NCBI RefSeq assembly: GCF_008923185.1
Contig: NZ_WBMT01000020.1
Coordinates: 62,001-126,000, forward strand
Direction: 5' to 3'
From: Actinomadura rudentiformis
GTDB lineage: Bacteria > Actinomycetota > Actinomycetes > Streptosporangiales > Streptosporangiaceae
DNA length: 64,000 nucleotides
Shown in pieces: positions 42,664 through 51,126 of this stretch (its first letter is position 1; each line of letters starts with the position of its first letter). Position numbers and translations under genes: made by a program. The notes under the pieces are model-generated. The model was not told the DNA's origin. It worked only from the letters and a program-made list of their open reading frames with translations, and searched no databases.

Positions 42664-44811
42664 CTAGCAGGCACCTCCGCCCTGGGCGAAGCTGCTTGTC
42701 AGTGCGATGTCGCGCGAGGAGTTGCCGACCATGACCTTGTAGCAGCCCGCGGCGACCTTCCACGCGTTCGCCGAGTCGTTCCAATAGGCCAGGGAACGCG
42801 AGGTCAGCGGGAAGGTGACACGTGTGCTCGCGCCAGGTGCCAAGGAGACCTTCTGATAGCCCTTGAGCTGCCGAGGCGGCTGCGGGACGTCCACGCCAGG
42901 GGACGGCAAGCCGAGGTAGAGCTGCGGTACGGCGATGCCAGAGCGCGAGCCGGTGTTGGTCACGGTGACCTGGACGGCCGTCGGGCTCACGGAGAGGTCG
43001 CTGTAGCGGAAGCCGGTGTAGGAGAGGCCGTGCCCGAACGGGAAGCGCGGCGCGATCCCCTTGGCGTCGTAGTGCCGGTAGCCGACGAAGACTCCCTCGG
43101 AGAACGTCGCGGTCTTGTTCACGCCAGGGAACTGGGCAGGGTTGCCCGCAGTCGGTGCGTCACCTTCGCGAACGGGGAAGCTCACCGGGAGCCGGCCGCC
43201 GGGATCGACGTCCCCGTAGAGGACGCGGGCGATCGCGTCACCGCCCTGCTGCCCGGGGTACCAGGCCTCGATGATGCCCTTGACCTGGTCCGCCCACGGG
43301 GCCGTCACGGGACCGCCGGTCTCCAGCACGACGATGGTGTTGGGATTGGCCCTGGCGACCTCGGAGATCAGCGCGTCGTGGTCGCGGGCGAACAGGCCGC
43401 TGCAGGCCAGCGTCAGGCAGGACTTGTCGAAGAACTCGCCCTGGCCGTCGGCGGCGAAGACGATCGCGACCTCGGCCTCCCTGGCGGCCGCGGCGGCCCG
43501 GCCCCGGTCCCCGCCGTCGTGGTAGGTGACCTTGGTGCCCGTCCCGGCCCGCCGCGTGATGCCCTGGCGCGGGGTGACGCCGCCGAACGGCTGCACCTGC
43601 GCCGAGCCGAAGCCGCTGGGGTTCTCGCCGGCGGCCTTGCCGATCAGCGCGACCGACCTGGGAGCCTTCAGCGGCAGCGTGCCGCCGGTGTTCTTGAGCA
43701 GGGTGATCCCGGCCTCGGCGACCTGCCGTGCGGCGGTCTCGCTCGCGGTCCGGTCGATCCTGGTGAGGTCGTTGGGGTACGCGGCGCGGTCGAAGACCCC
43801 GAACGCGAACATCGTGCGGAGGATGTTGCGGGCGGCGCCGTCGATCCTGGCCTGCGAGACCTTCTTCTGGCCGATCGCCGACTTGAGGTTCCAGGCGTTG
43901 AACCTGAGCCCGATCGGCAGCTCCATGTCGAGGCCGCCGTTGGCCGCGGTCACGGCGTCGTGGGCGGCCGTGTGGTCCGACGGGACGAATCCCTTGAAGC
44001 CCCACTCGGCGCGCAGGATCTTGTTGAGGACCGACCCGTCCTCGCAGGCCCACCGCCCGTTCAACTGGCCGAACCCGCACATCACGGTGCCGGCCCTGCC
44101 CTCCTTCACGGCCGCCTCGAACGGCGGCAGGTAGATCTCGCGGAGCGTGCGCTGCGCGACCTTCATGTTCAGCCTGAGGCGGTCGGTCTCCTGGGTGTAG
44201 ACGGCCAGGTGCTTGACCGAGGCCGCCACGCCCTGCTCCTGCGCGCCGCGGACCCAGGACGCGGCGGTCGACGCGGAGAGGTACGGGTCCTCGCCGAAGG
44301 CCTCGAAGGTGCGCCCGTTCCACGGCGTCCGCAGGACGTCCACCGTCGGGCCGAAGATCACATCGTTGCCGCGGTGCCTGGCCTCCCACCCCACCGTGGC
44401 GCCGTACCGCCGGGCCGCGCCGGGGTCGAAACCGGCGGCGACGGCGATCGGCGCGGGCAGCTGCGTGGCCTTGCCCTGGCGTACCCCGGCCGGGCCGTCG
44501 GCCATGTAGAGCGGCGGTATGCCCAGCCGGGGGATCCCGGCGTTGGTGTCGGCGTGCGCGTTCTCGCTGAACCCGCCGAGCGGCCCGCCCATCGGGTCGT
44601 CCGAGGCCATCAGCGCGATCTTCTCGTCCACCGTCATCCTGGCCAGCAGCAACCCGGCGCGCTGGTCGGGACCGAGCGAGGTGTCACACCAGGGGCGTTG
44701 CCGGGGGTCGCCGCACCGTCCGGCCGCTTCCGCCGGAGAGGGCACGGCCACCATGGCGAGGACGGAGGCCAGCGTGCCTGCCGCGGCGACGAATCTTCTG
44801 GCGGAACCCAT
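42664..44811 (-). CDS. Secreted glycoside hydrolase family 3 (beta-glucosidase-like)
   Basis: A 715-residue enzyme with a signal peptide (about 1-29, cleavage after SPAEA), the GH3 N-terminal barrel (MTVDEKIALM, PRLGIPPLYMADGPAGVR, SVKHLAVYTQETDR), the nucleophile region FVPSDHTAAHDA with D279, the C-terminal alpha/beta sandwich (VAIVFAADGQGEF, VVLETGGPVTAPW) and a fibronectin III-like end (PRFPFGHGLSYTGFRYSDL). The usual SDW after the nucleophile is SDH here. It probably releases glucose or xylose from plant oligosaccharides outside the cell. Its ATG shares a base with the stop of the gene before it (TGATG). Confidence 0.9.
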   Translation of the reverse strand: MGSARRFVAAAGTLASVLAMVAVPSPAEAAGRCGDPRQRPWCDTSLGPDQRAGLLLARMTVDEKIALMASDDPMGGPLGGFSENAHADTNAGIPRLGIPPLYMADGPAGVRQGKATQLPAPIAVAAGFDPGAARRYGATVGWEARHRGNDVIFGPTVDVLRTPWNGRTFEAFGEDPYLSASTAASWVRGAQEQGVAASVKHLAVYTQETDRLRLNMKVAQRTLREIYLPPFEAAVKEGRAGTVMCGFGQLNGRWACEDGSVLNKILRAEWGFKGFVPSDHTAAHDAVTAANGGLDMELPIGLRFNAWNLKSAIGQKKVSQARIDGAARNILRTMFAFGVFDRAAYPNDLTRIDRTASETAARQVAEAGITLLKNTGGTLPLKAPRSVALIGKAAGENPSGFGSAQVQPFGGVTPRQGITRRAGTGTKVTYHDGGDRGRAAAAAREAEVAIVFAADGQGEFFDKSCLTLACSGLFARDHDALISEVARANPNTIVVLETGGPVTAPWADQVKGIIEAWYPGQQGGDAIARVLYGDVDPGGRLPVSFPVREGDAPTAGNPAQFPGVNKTATFSEGVFVGYRHYDAKGIAPRFPFGHGLSYTGFRYSDLSVSPTAVQVTVTNTGSRSGIAVPQLYLGLPSPGVDVPQPPRQLKGYQKVSLAPGASTRVTFPLTSRSLAYWNDSANAWKVAAGCYKVMVGNSSRDIALTSSFAQGGGAC

Positions 44812-45356
44812 CAGCCGCCCTCTCCCGGCTCCTCGTGCTTCTCAGGCTGGACGCGCAGGGAGTTCAGCGTGAACGCCAGCAGGTGGTAGTGCCCGATGAG
44901 CATCACGAGCTCGATCAGCTCGCGTTCGCCGAACCGTCCTGCCAGCTCGGCCCACGTGGCGTCGCTCACAGTGCCGCGTGCGTGGAGGTCGTCGGCGGCC
45001 GCCAGCACCATGCGGTCGTCCGCACTCCAGCTGTGGCCGTCGAGGTCGAGCCGCAGCGCGGCGATCTCCGCCTCGGTGAGCCCCGCCTCCAGGCCCAGCC
45101 GGTGGTGATGGTGCCACTCGTACGAGCAGGACCGGTGGTGGGCGGTGCGCAGGATGGCCAGCTCGCGGTCGCGCGCGCTCAGCGTGCCCTTCAGGAGCAA
45201 CATCGAGCCGAAGCCGATCCACGACTCGAACAAGGCGGGGTGGCGGCCCAGCGTGGTGAAGATGTTGAGCGGGCCGGTCGTCTCGGCCACGACCTTGAGC
45301 AGGTCGCTCCATTCGTCCTGGGGGAGCGGGCTGATCCGGGGCGTCTCGGCAGGCAT
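44811..45356 (-). CDS. Carboxymuconolactone decarboxylase (AhpD-like) family protein
   Basis: A 181-residue helical protein with the family core LLLKGTLSARDRELAILRTAHHRSCSYEWHHHHRLGLEAGLT; the proton-relay region has Cys, Glu and His but not the CxxC of AhpD. The second half has GRFGERELIELVMLIGHYHLLAFTLNSL. ATG 45356 fits the family; a longer GTG start at 45416 is possible. An inverted repeat (CACCA-TT-TGGTG, about 45373-45384) lies just upstream and may be an operator. It is translationally coupled to the secreted GH3 gene, an unusual pairing. Confidence 0.85.
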   Translation of the reverse strand: MPAETPRISPLPQDEWSDLLKVVAETTGPLNIFTTLGRHPALFESWIGFGSMLLLKGTLSARDRELAILRTAHHRSCSYEWHHHHRLGLEAGLTEAEIAALRLDLDGHSWSADDRMVLAAADDLHARGTVSDATWAELAGRFGERELIELVMLIGHYHLLAFTLNSLRVQPEKHEEPGEGG

Positions 45357-45449
45357 GGCGACATTTCTGCCACCAAATGGTGTAACAGTGCTACCCCGAG
45401 CGGCCGAAGTGGCCACATCGTGTCATTTTCCGACCGGGTGTGAACCCGG

Positions 45450-46502
45450 TCAGACGCGGCGGGCGGTGGCGGCGATCGTGAGCTCGCCCAGGGCCTGCCG
45501 GGCCTCGCCGGTCAGCGGGGCGGCGTCCAGCGCGGCCGCGGCCTCCGCCGCGTACCGGTCGATCATGGCCTCGCAGGCGGCCAGGCCGCCCGTCTCCTCG
45601 ATGATCGCGCGCAGCCCGGCCACCCCGGCGGCGTCCAGCGCGGGATCGCCCAGCCGCCGCCGGACCACCGCGGCCGCCGCGGGGTCCGCCCGTTCGAGGG
45701 TCAGCGCCATCAGCACCGTCCGCTTGCCCTCACGAAGATCGTCGCCGGCCGGTTTGCCGGTCTCGGCCGGATCGCCGAACACTCCGAGCACGTCGTCGCG
45801 GAGCTGGAACGCGATGCCCAGCGGCCGCCCGTACGCGCTCAGCGCCTCGATGACCTCGTCGGACGCTCCGGCCAGCGCCGCGCCCATGTGCAGCGGCCGC
45901 TCGATGGTGTACTTCGCGCTCTTGTACTCCACCACCCGCAGCGCCGTCTCGACCGTGCCGGTGTCGCGCGTGCCCTCCAGCATGTCGAGGTACTGCCCGG
46001 CCATGACCTCGGTGCGCATCAGGTCATAGAAGGCACGACCCCGGCGCAGGCGGTCGGGGTCCAGCGCACTCGACTCGTACATCTCGCCGGACCATGCGAG
46101 ACACAGATCACCCAGCAGGATCGCGGCGCCCGCGCCGAACGGCACGGCCGCGCCAGGCCAGCCCTGCTCCTGGTGCATGGCCTCGAACCGGCGGTGCGCG
46201 GACGGCTGGCCTCGGCGGGTGTCGCTGGAGTCCATGACATCGTCGTGGATCAGTGCGCTGGCCTGTAGCAGCTCCAGGGACGCGGCGGCGTTCACGATGC
46301 CGGGCGACTCGCCCTCGCCGGCGCCGCGCCAGCCCCAGTAGCAGAAGGCCGGGCGCAGCCGCTTGCCGCCGGCCAGCAGCGCGTCGAGCGCCGACAACAT
46401 GGGGCCCAGCTCGTCGCTGATGGCCAGGAGGCCAGGACGCTGCCGGTCGACGAAGGCCAGGAGGGCCTCATCGACCTCTTTGCGTATGAGCCGGGTGGAC
46501 AT
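45450..46502 (-). CDS. Polyprenyl (isoprenyl) diphosphate synthase
   Basis: A 350-residue trans-prenyltransferase making geranylgeranyl- or longer prenyl diphosphates. The first aspartate-rich motif is in LIHDDVMDSSDTRRGQPSAH, the second in FQLRDDVLGVFGD, with GGKRLRP near the N-terminus and KTVL-like KRTVLMAL. Chain length cannot be assigned without structure comparison. ATG 46502 is chosen because a TACGAT box ends 7 nt upstream; ATG 46520 is in frame. It is divergent from metF with both promoters in about 70 bp. Confidence 0.9.
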   Translation of the reverse strand: MSTRLIRKEVDEALLAFVDRQRPGLLAISDELGPMLSALDALLAGGKRLRPAFCYWGWRGAGEGESPGIVNAAASLELLQASALIHDDVMDSSDTRRGQPSAHRRFEAMHQEQGWPGAAVPFGAGAAILLGDLCLAWSGEMYESSALDPDRLRRGRAFYDLMRTEVMAGQYLDMLEGTRDTGTVETALRVVEYKSAKYTIERPLHMGAALAGASDEVIEALSAYGRPLGIAFQLRDDVLGVFGDPAETGKPAGDDLREGKRTVLMALTLERADPAAAAVVRRRLGDPALDAAGVAGLRAIIEETGGLAACEAMIDRYAAEAAAALDAAPLTGEARQALGELTIAATARRV

Positions 46503-46509
46503 GTCCGTG

Positions 46510-46515
46510 ATCGTA
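46510..46515 (-). promoter_or_regulatory. -10 box TACGAT, leaderless start of prenyl synthase
   Basis: TACGAT ends 7 nt before the ATG at 46502 on the leftward strand. Confidence 0.5.
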
Positions 46516-46561
46516 TCCATCTGGCCACCGCCCGCGACGCGGGGGGCCGCCGGGGCTCCAC

Positions 46562-46567
46562 TAGTCT
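46562..46567 (+). promoter_or_regulatory. -10 box TAGTCT, leaderless start of metF
   Basis: TAGTCT ends 6 nt (all G) before ATG 46574, back to back with the leftward prenyl synthase promoter. Confidence 0.55.
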
Positions 46568-46573
46568 GGGGGG

Positions 46574-47509
46574 ATGCGACATGGACGCCCCGACCGAGCA
46601 CCGACCATCCGCGAACTGCTCGCGCAGGGCGGGCGGTCCTTCTCGTTCGAGTTCTTCCCGCCCAAGACCGACAAGGGCGTCCGGAGCCTCTGGCGCACGA
46701 TCCGCGAGCTGGAGTCGCTGCACCCGACGTTCGTCTCGGTGACGTACGGGGCGGGCGGCGGCACCCGCGACACCACCGTCGACATCGTCGAGCGGATCGC
46801 CACCGACACCACCCTGACCCCGGTGGCCCACTTCACCGCGGTCAACCACTCCCAGGCCGAGCTGCGCAACCTCATCGGCCGGTTCGCCGCCGTGGGCGTG
46901 CGCAACATCCTGGCCCTGCGCGGCGACCCGCCGGGCGACCCCATGGGTGAGTGGATCAAGCACCCCGAGGGCGTCGAGTACGCGGCCGAGCTGGTCAAGA
47001 TGATCCGTTCGTACGGCGACTTCTGCGTCGGCGTCGCGGCGTTCCCCTACAAGCATCCCAGGTCGCGCGACATCGAGAGCGACACCCGCTACTTCGTGGA
47101 GAAGTGCCGGGCGGGCGCCGATTACGCGATCACGCAGATGTTCTTCCGCGCCGAGGACTACTTCCGGCTGCGCGACCGGGTCGCGGCGCACGGCTGTGAC
47201 GTGCCGATCCTGCCGGGCATCATGCCGGTGACGCAGATGAGCACGATCGAACGGTCCGAGCAGCTGTCCGGTGCGCCGTTCCCCCCGGAGGTGCGGGCCC
47301 GCTTCGAGGCCGTCGCCGACGACCCGGAGGCCGTCCGGCGGCTGGGCATCGAGCACGCCGCCGAGGTCTGCCGGGAGCTGCTGGAGCAGGACGCCCCCGG
47401 CATCCACTTCATCACGTTCAACAAGTCGACGGCGACCCGCGAGGTCTACGGGCTGCTCGGCGCCGCCGCGTACGGGGCCAGCGGGAACGCGGCCCCCATG
47501 ACCGCGTAG
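46574..47509 (+). CDS. metF: Methylenetetrahydrofolate reductase
   Basis: A 311-residue FAD-dependent barrel enzyme reducing 5,10-methylene- to 5-methyl-tetrahydrofolate for methionine synthesis. Motifs: FSFEFFPPKTDKG near 20-32, SVTYGAGGGTRD, HFTAVNHS, NILALRGDPPGDP, VAAFPYKHPRS and ADYAITQMFFRAEDYF. Length matches the family. Its last 64 bp overlap the 3' end of the leftward acetyltransferase gene. Confidence 0.95.
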   Translation: MRHGRPDRAPTIRELLAQGGRSFSFEFFPPKTDKGVRSLWRTIRELESLHPTFVSVTYGAGGGTRDTTVDIVERIATDTTLTPVAHFTAVNHSQAELRNLIGRFAAVGVRNILALRGDPPGDPMGEWIKHPEGVEYAAELVKMIRSYGDFCVGVAAFPYKHPRSRDIESDTRYFVEKCRAGADYAITQMFFRAEDYFRLRDRVAAHGCDVPILPGIMPVTQMSTIERSEQLSGAPFPPEVRARFEAVADDPEAVRRLGIEHAAEVCRELLEQDAPGIHFITFNKSTATREVYGLLGAAAYGASGNAAPMTA

Positions 47510-48045
47510 CGCGGCCCGCCGCCGGGGAACTCGAAGTCGGTGAGCAGATCGACCATGCCCACCGACCGGTAGAGGCGCCGCGCGGGCGAGTCGGGCCTGC
47601 GGTCCAGCGTCGACAGCACCACGGTCCGCTCCCGGCGCCCCTCGCAGAGCGAGGTCAGCAGCGCCCGGCCGAGGCCCTGGCCCTGATGCTCGGGATGGAC
47701 GTGCAGCTCCGCGACCTCGAACGGGTCGTCGAGCCACTCCGCCGCGTGATCCGGGCCGCCGAGGTCGGTGAGGGCCTGATGGACCACGTCGTGCCACCAC
47801 TGCCCGCGCGCCCCGTGGAAGCCGTACGCGAAGCCGGTGACCTCGGTCGGGGCGAGGAACGATCCACGCCGTTCGGCCACGAAGGCCCGGAACCCGGGAT
47901 ACGCGGCGTGCCGTTCCATGATCGTGTGCCGCCCCGGCAGCTGCTCGGCCGGCGGCCGCATCGCGGCCGCGTAGACCCCGAGGATCGGGTTCAGGCGGCG
48001 CAGGAAGGCCCGCTCGTCGATCTCGCGCAGCTTAGGCTCCCTCAC
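47446..48045 (-). CDS. GNAT-family N-acetyltransferase
   Basis: A 199-residue acetyltransferase. The acetyl-CoA binding motif is ELHVHPEHQGQGLGRALLTSL, followed by the helix-strand ending RRLYRSVGMVDL. Upstream strands (SFLAPTEVTGFAYGFHG) complete the fold. GTG 48045 is supported by a TACCCT box 8 nt upstream. The 3' end overlaps metF by 64 bp on the opposite strand, with both frames apparently intact. Acceptor unknown. Confidence 0.85.
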   Translation of the reverse strand: MREPKLREIDERAFLRRLNPILGVYAAAMRPPAEQLPGRHTIMERHAAYPGFRAFVAERRGSFLAPTEVTGFAYGFHGARGQWWHDVVHQALTDLGGPDHAAEWLDDPFEVAELHVHPEHQGQGLGRALLTSLCEGRRERTVVLSTLDRRPDSPARRLYRSVGMVDLLTDFEFPGGGPRYAVMGAAFPLAPYAAAPSSP

Positions 48046-48053
48046 GGATCAGA

Positions 48054-48059
48054 AGGGTA
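48054..48059 (-). promoter_or_regulatory. -10 box TACCCT, leaderless start of GNAT gene
   Basis: TACCCT ends 8 nt before the GTG at 48045 on the leftward strand. Confidence 0.45.
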
Positions 48060-48139
48060 GACCTCCACCAGCCCCCACCCACCCCCCATTACATCGACAA
48101 GCCCGCTTGGCCTCTTGATCGACCTCTCCCGCTGGCTGC

Positions 48140-48472
48140 TCAGATGCGGGTGATGACCCGTTGGGTGGCGGACAGGCGGTCGTAGATGTCCCAGAGGATG
48201 CGGTCGGCGGCCTTCTGCAGGTGGCCGCGCCGCGCGTCGAGCTGGCCTCCCCACTCCCGGGCCTCCGGCCCGAGCCACGCGTCCGTGCCGCGCAGGGTCT
48301 TCAGTGCCGGGTCGAGGGCCTTGCGGAGCTGCCCGATGCTGCCGTAGGCGTCGACGTACGACTGGTAGAGCTGCCGGTAGAGGGGGTTGGGCTGTTCGGT
48401 GGGCGGCAGGCTCACCGCCGCCGCCTCGTCCAGAGGCGGCGGGAGGCTGCCAGGGGGCGGCGGAGCGGCCAT
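48140..48472 (-). CDS. Small helical protein, possible ESX/WXG-type partner
   Basis: A 110-residue protein: Pro-rich first 28 residues, then two long helices (LYRQLYQSYVDAYGSIGQLRKALDPALKTLRG and WGGQLDARRGHLQKAADRILWDIYDRLSATQR) joined by a turn containing TDAWLGPEAREWGG. A two-helix hairpin with W and G at the turn is the layout of WXG100-superfamily proteins secreted by type VII systems. It begins 10 bp after the previous gene stop, so the two form an operon. No secretion genes are in the window. The assignment rests on layout only. Confidence 0.6.
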   Translation of the reverse strand: MAAPPPPGSLPPPLDEAAAVSLPPTEQPNPLYRQLYQSYVDAYGSIGQLRKALDPALKTLRGTDAWLGPEAREWGGQLDARRGHLQKAADRILWDIYDRLSATQRVITRI

Positions 48473-48482
48473 CCGGACCTCA

Positions 48483-49307
48483 CTATGCCGATCGGGTACG
48501 GGGGTGCAGGCCGAGCTTGCCCATGGCCTCGCGGGTCTTCTGGGTCACGTCGGCGCCGGTGAGGAGCTGCACGACCAGCGGGCGGTCACCCGTGCGGTCC
48601 GCCTCCGCCAGCAGCGCCCGCAACCACTTGACGTCCATCGTCATGTGATGGCTGGCCATGCCCAGCGCCTCCTGGATCGCTTTGAGCTTCGCCTTGTCGC
48701 CGTTCGCCGCCTCGATCAAGCCGGCCACCCCGGCCGGGCCGAGCCGCTCGTACAGCTTCTCGGTGTAGTCGGGGTCGTCGGAGTTGGCCTTGAGGTGCTT
48801 CCAGACCGAGTCCGGGACCGGCCTGCGGTCCTGGAGGGCGGCGGCCACCGAAAGCGCGTCGGCCTTGGCGGCCTTGAGGGCCGCCTGCCGGTTCGGGAAG
48901 CCGCCGAGGTCGCCCGCTCCCCGGGGGACGGTGTTCTTGCGGCGCGGCGGAGGGACCGGCGCGGGCGTGCCACCGCCTCCGGGCGTGCCGGGGTCGGGCG
49001 TACCCGTGCCGGGCGACGGCGGCGCCGGCGGCGTGTCCACACCGCCGCCCTGGTCCGGATGCGTGATCGCGTAGTTGTAGCGGCGGGTCAGCATGCCCAG
49101 CTGGTCGGCGGCCCACTGCGCGACCTGGTCGGCCTGGCGGTACCCGGCCGCGGACACGCCGGGGGGCGGCCGGTGCCCGTTCAGCCAGCTCTTGATCGCG
49201 TTGTCGGCGTCCTTGACCTGCTTGATGAGCTGGTTGAGCGCCGCAGGGTCGATCCCCCGGAAGTCCGAGTGGCGCGCGCCCGGGCCGGTGCGCATCTCCG
49301 CGGTCAT
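48483..49307 (-). CDS. ESX/polymorphic-toxin-like N-terminal protein
   Basis: A 274-residue soluble protein. Residues about 10-75 are helical with ALNQLIKQVKDADNAIKSWLNG and YRQADQVAQWAADQLGML, resembling WXG-type secretion domains. A Pro/Gly/Thr-rich hinge (about 90-130) follows, then DDPDYTEKLYERLGPAGVAGLI, a stretch seen near the middle of actinobacterial type VII polymorphic toxins. The C-terminus ends soon after, without an obvious toxin domain. ATG 49307 has GGGAGGGG upstream; a longer frame starts at 49343. Function unknown; secretion is inferred. Confidence 0.65.
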   Translation of the reverse strand: MTAEMRTGPGARHSDFRGIDPAALNQLIKQVKDADNAIKSWLNGHRPPPGVSAAGYRQADQVAQWAADQLGMLTRRYNYAITHPDQGGGVDTPPAPPSPGTGTPDPGTPGGGGTPAPVPPPRRKNTVPRGAGDLGGFPNRQAALKAAKADALSVAAALQDRRPVPDSVWKHLKANSDDPDYTEKLYERLGPAGVAGLIEAANGDKAKLKAIQEALGMASHHMTMDVKWLRALLAEADRTGDRPLVVQLLTGADVTQKTREAMGKLGLHPRTRSA

Positions 49308-49350
49308 CGCCCCTCCCAACCAGCGTCGGTTCCCCAGAATCACACCGACA

Positions 49351-49707
49351 TCACGCGCTGTCGAGTGCCTTGCGGACCGATTCGGGGTCGCGGGCCACCA
49401 CGGCGAGGCCGCCGGTCAGCACGATCGGACGCTGGATGAGCACCGGGTCGGCGACCATGATCTCGATCCATCGCGCCCGGTCGTGTTCGAGGTCCCGCAG
49501 GCCCAGTTCCTTGGCGACCGGCTCGGTCAGCCGCGCCACCTCCCACGGCTCCGCGCCGATCCGGTCGAGGACCGCCGCGAACTCCTCCGCCGTCGGCGGC
49601 TCGTCCAGGTACCGGCGCTCGACGTACTCGACGCCCGCCTCGTCCAGCGCGGCCTTGGCGGTACGGCTCTTCGAGCAGCGCGGGTTGTGCCAGATCTCGG
49701 TGCTCAC
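49351..49707 (-). CDS. arsC: ArsC/Spx-family arsenate reductase-like protein
   Basis: A 118-residue protein with the catalytic cysteine in EIWHNPRCSKSRTAK (C11) and the conserved block LIQRPIVLTGG that carries the oxyanion-binding Arg. It matches the glutaredoxin-linked ArsC type. Without other ars genes nearby, a role in arsenate reduction is only suggested by family. Start GTG 49707, 4 bp after the stop of the YbaK-like gene, so the two are co-transcribed. Confidence 0.87.
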   Translation of the reverse strand: MSTEIWHNPRCSKSRTAKAALDEAGVEYVERRYLDEPPTAEEFAAVLDRIGAEPWEVARLTEPVAKELGLRDLEHDRARWIEIMVADPVLIQRPIVLTGGLAVVARDPESVRKALDSA

Positions 49708-49711
49708 GTGG

Positions 49712-50179
49712 TCAGTCTCCCACGTCCGCGGGGTCGCCCCCGGTGATGCGCAGCAGCTCGTCGAACGAGGTCGGGAAGACGGTGTGCGGGTGCCCGCCCG
49801 CCGCCCAGACCTGGTCGTACTTCTGCAGCCAGACGTCCACGAGCGTACGGACCGGCGCGGGGTGGCCCACGGGCGCGACGCCGCCGATCGGCTGCCCCGT
49901 GGCCTCCCGGACGAACTCGGGCGTCGCCCGCTTGACCTTCTCCGCCCCGATCAGCGCGGCGATCCTGGCCGTGTCGACCCGGTGCGCGCCGCTCGTCAGC
50001 ACCAGCAGCGGTGCCCCGTCCGCGTTGAAGATCAGGCTGTTGGCGATGGCTCCGATCTCACAACCCAGCTGGTCTGCGGCGGCCTGCGCGGTGGGGGCGG
50101 ACTCGGGGAGTTCGATGACCTCGCCTGCCGCCCCGCTCGCGCGCAGGGCCGAGGTCACACGTTCGGCGTTGGGATGCAT
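49712..50179 (-). CDS. YbaK/EbsC-family aminoacyl-tRNA deacylase-like protein
   Basis: A 155-residue protein with the YbaK fold: AQAAADQLGCEIGAIANSLIF, LLVLTSGAHRVDTARIAALIG, the conserved KVKRATPEFVREATGQPIGGVAPVGHP loop and WAAGGHPHTVFPTSFDELLRITGG. Such proteins hydrolyse mischarged tRNAs. ATG 50179 is supported by a TAAAGT box ending 7 nt upstream; a longer frame begins at 50245. It shares an operon with the ArsC-like gene. Confidence 0.88.
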   Translation of the reverse strand: MHPNAERVTSALRASGAAGEVIELPESAPTAQAAADQLGCEIGAIANSLIFNADGAPLLVLTSGAHRVDTARIAALIGAEKVKRATPEFVREATGQPIGGVAPVGHPAPVRTLVDVWLQKYDQVWAAGGHPHTVFPTSFDELLRITGGDPADVGD

Positions 50180-50186
50180 GGCCAGC

Positions 50187-50192
50187 ACTTTA
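50187..50192 (-). promoter_or_regulatory. -10 box TAAAGT, leaderless start
   Basis: TAAAGT ends 7 nt before the ATG at 50179 on the leftward strand. Confidence 0.55.
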
Positions 50193-50265
50193 GGGTGTCC
50201 GAACCTCACCGCCGCATCGTGCATCCAAGGGGACGCATGGGGCATGGGCTGAGTGAGGGAGACCG

Positions 50266-51042
50266 ATGAACGTGCGAACCATCATGATCGCCGGGGTGAT
50301 CGTGCTGGCGGGCTGTTCCGCCGACGGGTCGACCACCGGCGCCCCCGCGCCGACCACCCCCGCCCCGACCGGCCCCACGCAGAGCAGCCCTGCGCCGACC
50401 ACGAAAGCCCCACCCCAGCACCCCAAGCTGAAGCCGGGCGCCAAGGGGGCCGCCGTCCGCGAGCTGCAGCAGCGCCTGAAAGAACTCGACTACGACCCGG
50501 GCCGGGTGGACGGCAGGTACGGGATAGGCACGCAGATGGCCGTCTGGGCGTTCCAGAAGGTCAACCGGCTCAAGGTGAGCAGCACCGTGGGCAAGAGATT
50601 CTGGGCCGCCCTGGACGCTCCCAAGACGCCTCAGCCCATGGCCAAGCGCCGTGAGGCCGACCGCGTGGACGTCGACCTGCGCCGCCAGTACCTGGTCGTC
50701 TACAAGGACGGCAAGCCCGCCCTCATCACGCACATCTCTTCTGGCTCCGGCGAGTACTACTGCGCCAAGGACCGCGGCGCCACCGTCGCGCGATGCCGTT
50801 ACGCCACCACCAGCACCGGCGACTTCCGGACCGGCCGGCGCGCCTCCGGCTGGGAGATCTCGCCGCTCGGACGGCTCTACAACCCGATCTACTTCAACGG
50901 CGGCATCGCCTTCCACGGCGCCCTCGACGTGCCCCGCTACCCGGCCTCGCACGGCTGCGTGCGGATGCCCATGCATGTCGCCGAGTACTTCCCGAAGCTG
51001 GTCGGGACGGACGTCCCCGTCCACCTCCGCCGCCCGCGATGA
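50266..51042 (+). CDS. L,D-transpeptidase lipoprotein with peptidoglycan-binding domain
   Basis: A 258-residue secreted lipoprotein. The lipobox is VLAGC with the lipidated Cys at 17, followed by a Thr/Pro-rich spacer, a peptidoglycan-binding domain (about 57-108, GAKGAAVRELQQRLKELDYDPG) and a YkuD catalytic domain (about 130-255) with AFHGALDVPRYPASHGCVRMP and catalytic C231. It would make 3-3 crosslinks or attach proteins to peptidoglycan. ATG 50266 follows GAGGGAGACCG. Divergent from the YbaK-like gene. Confidence 0.92.
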   Translation: MNVRTIMIAGVIVLAGCSADGSTTGAPAPTTPAPTGPTQSSPAPTTKAPPQHPKLKPGAKGAAVRELQQRLKELDYDPGRVDGRYGIGTQMAVWAFQKVNRLKVSSTVGKRFWAALDAPKTPQPMAKRREADRVDVDLRRQYLVVYKDGKPALITHISSGSGEYYCAKDRGATVARCRYATTSTGDFRTGRRASGWEISPLGRLYNPIYFNGGIAFHGALDVPRYPASHGCVRMPMHVAEYFPKLVGTDVPVHLRRPR

Positions 51043-51126
51043 CGAATTGTCCGACCCTCCTGTTCTACTGAACTCGTGCCGCTGACCAGTGCAATCGTGC
51101 AGGTCGGCGACACCCGTTCGAACGCA

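Noticed and set aside
42601-44889. Very long open frame antisense to the GH3 gene
   Set aside because: Shadow of the strongly GC3-biased GH3 gene; the leftward frame has signal peptide and full GH3 motifs.
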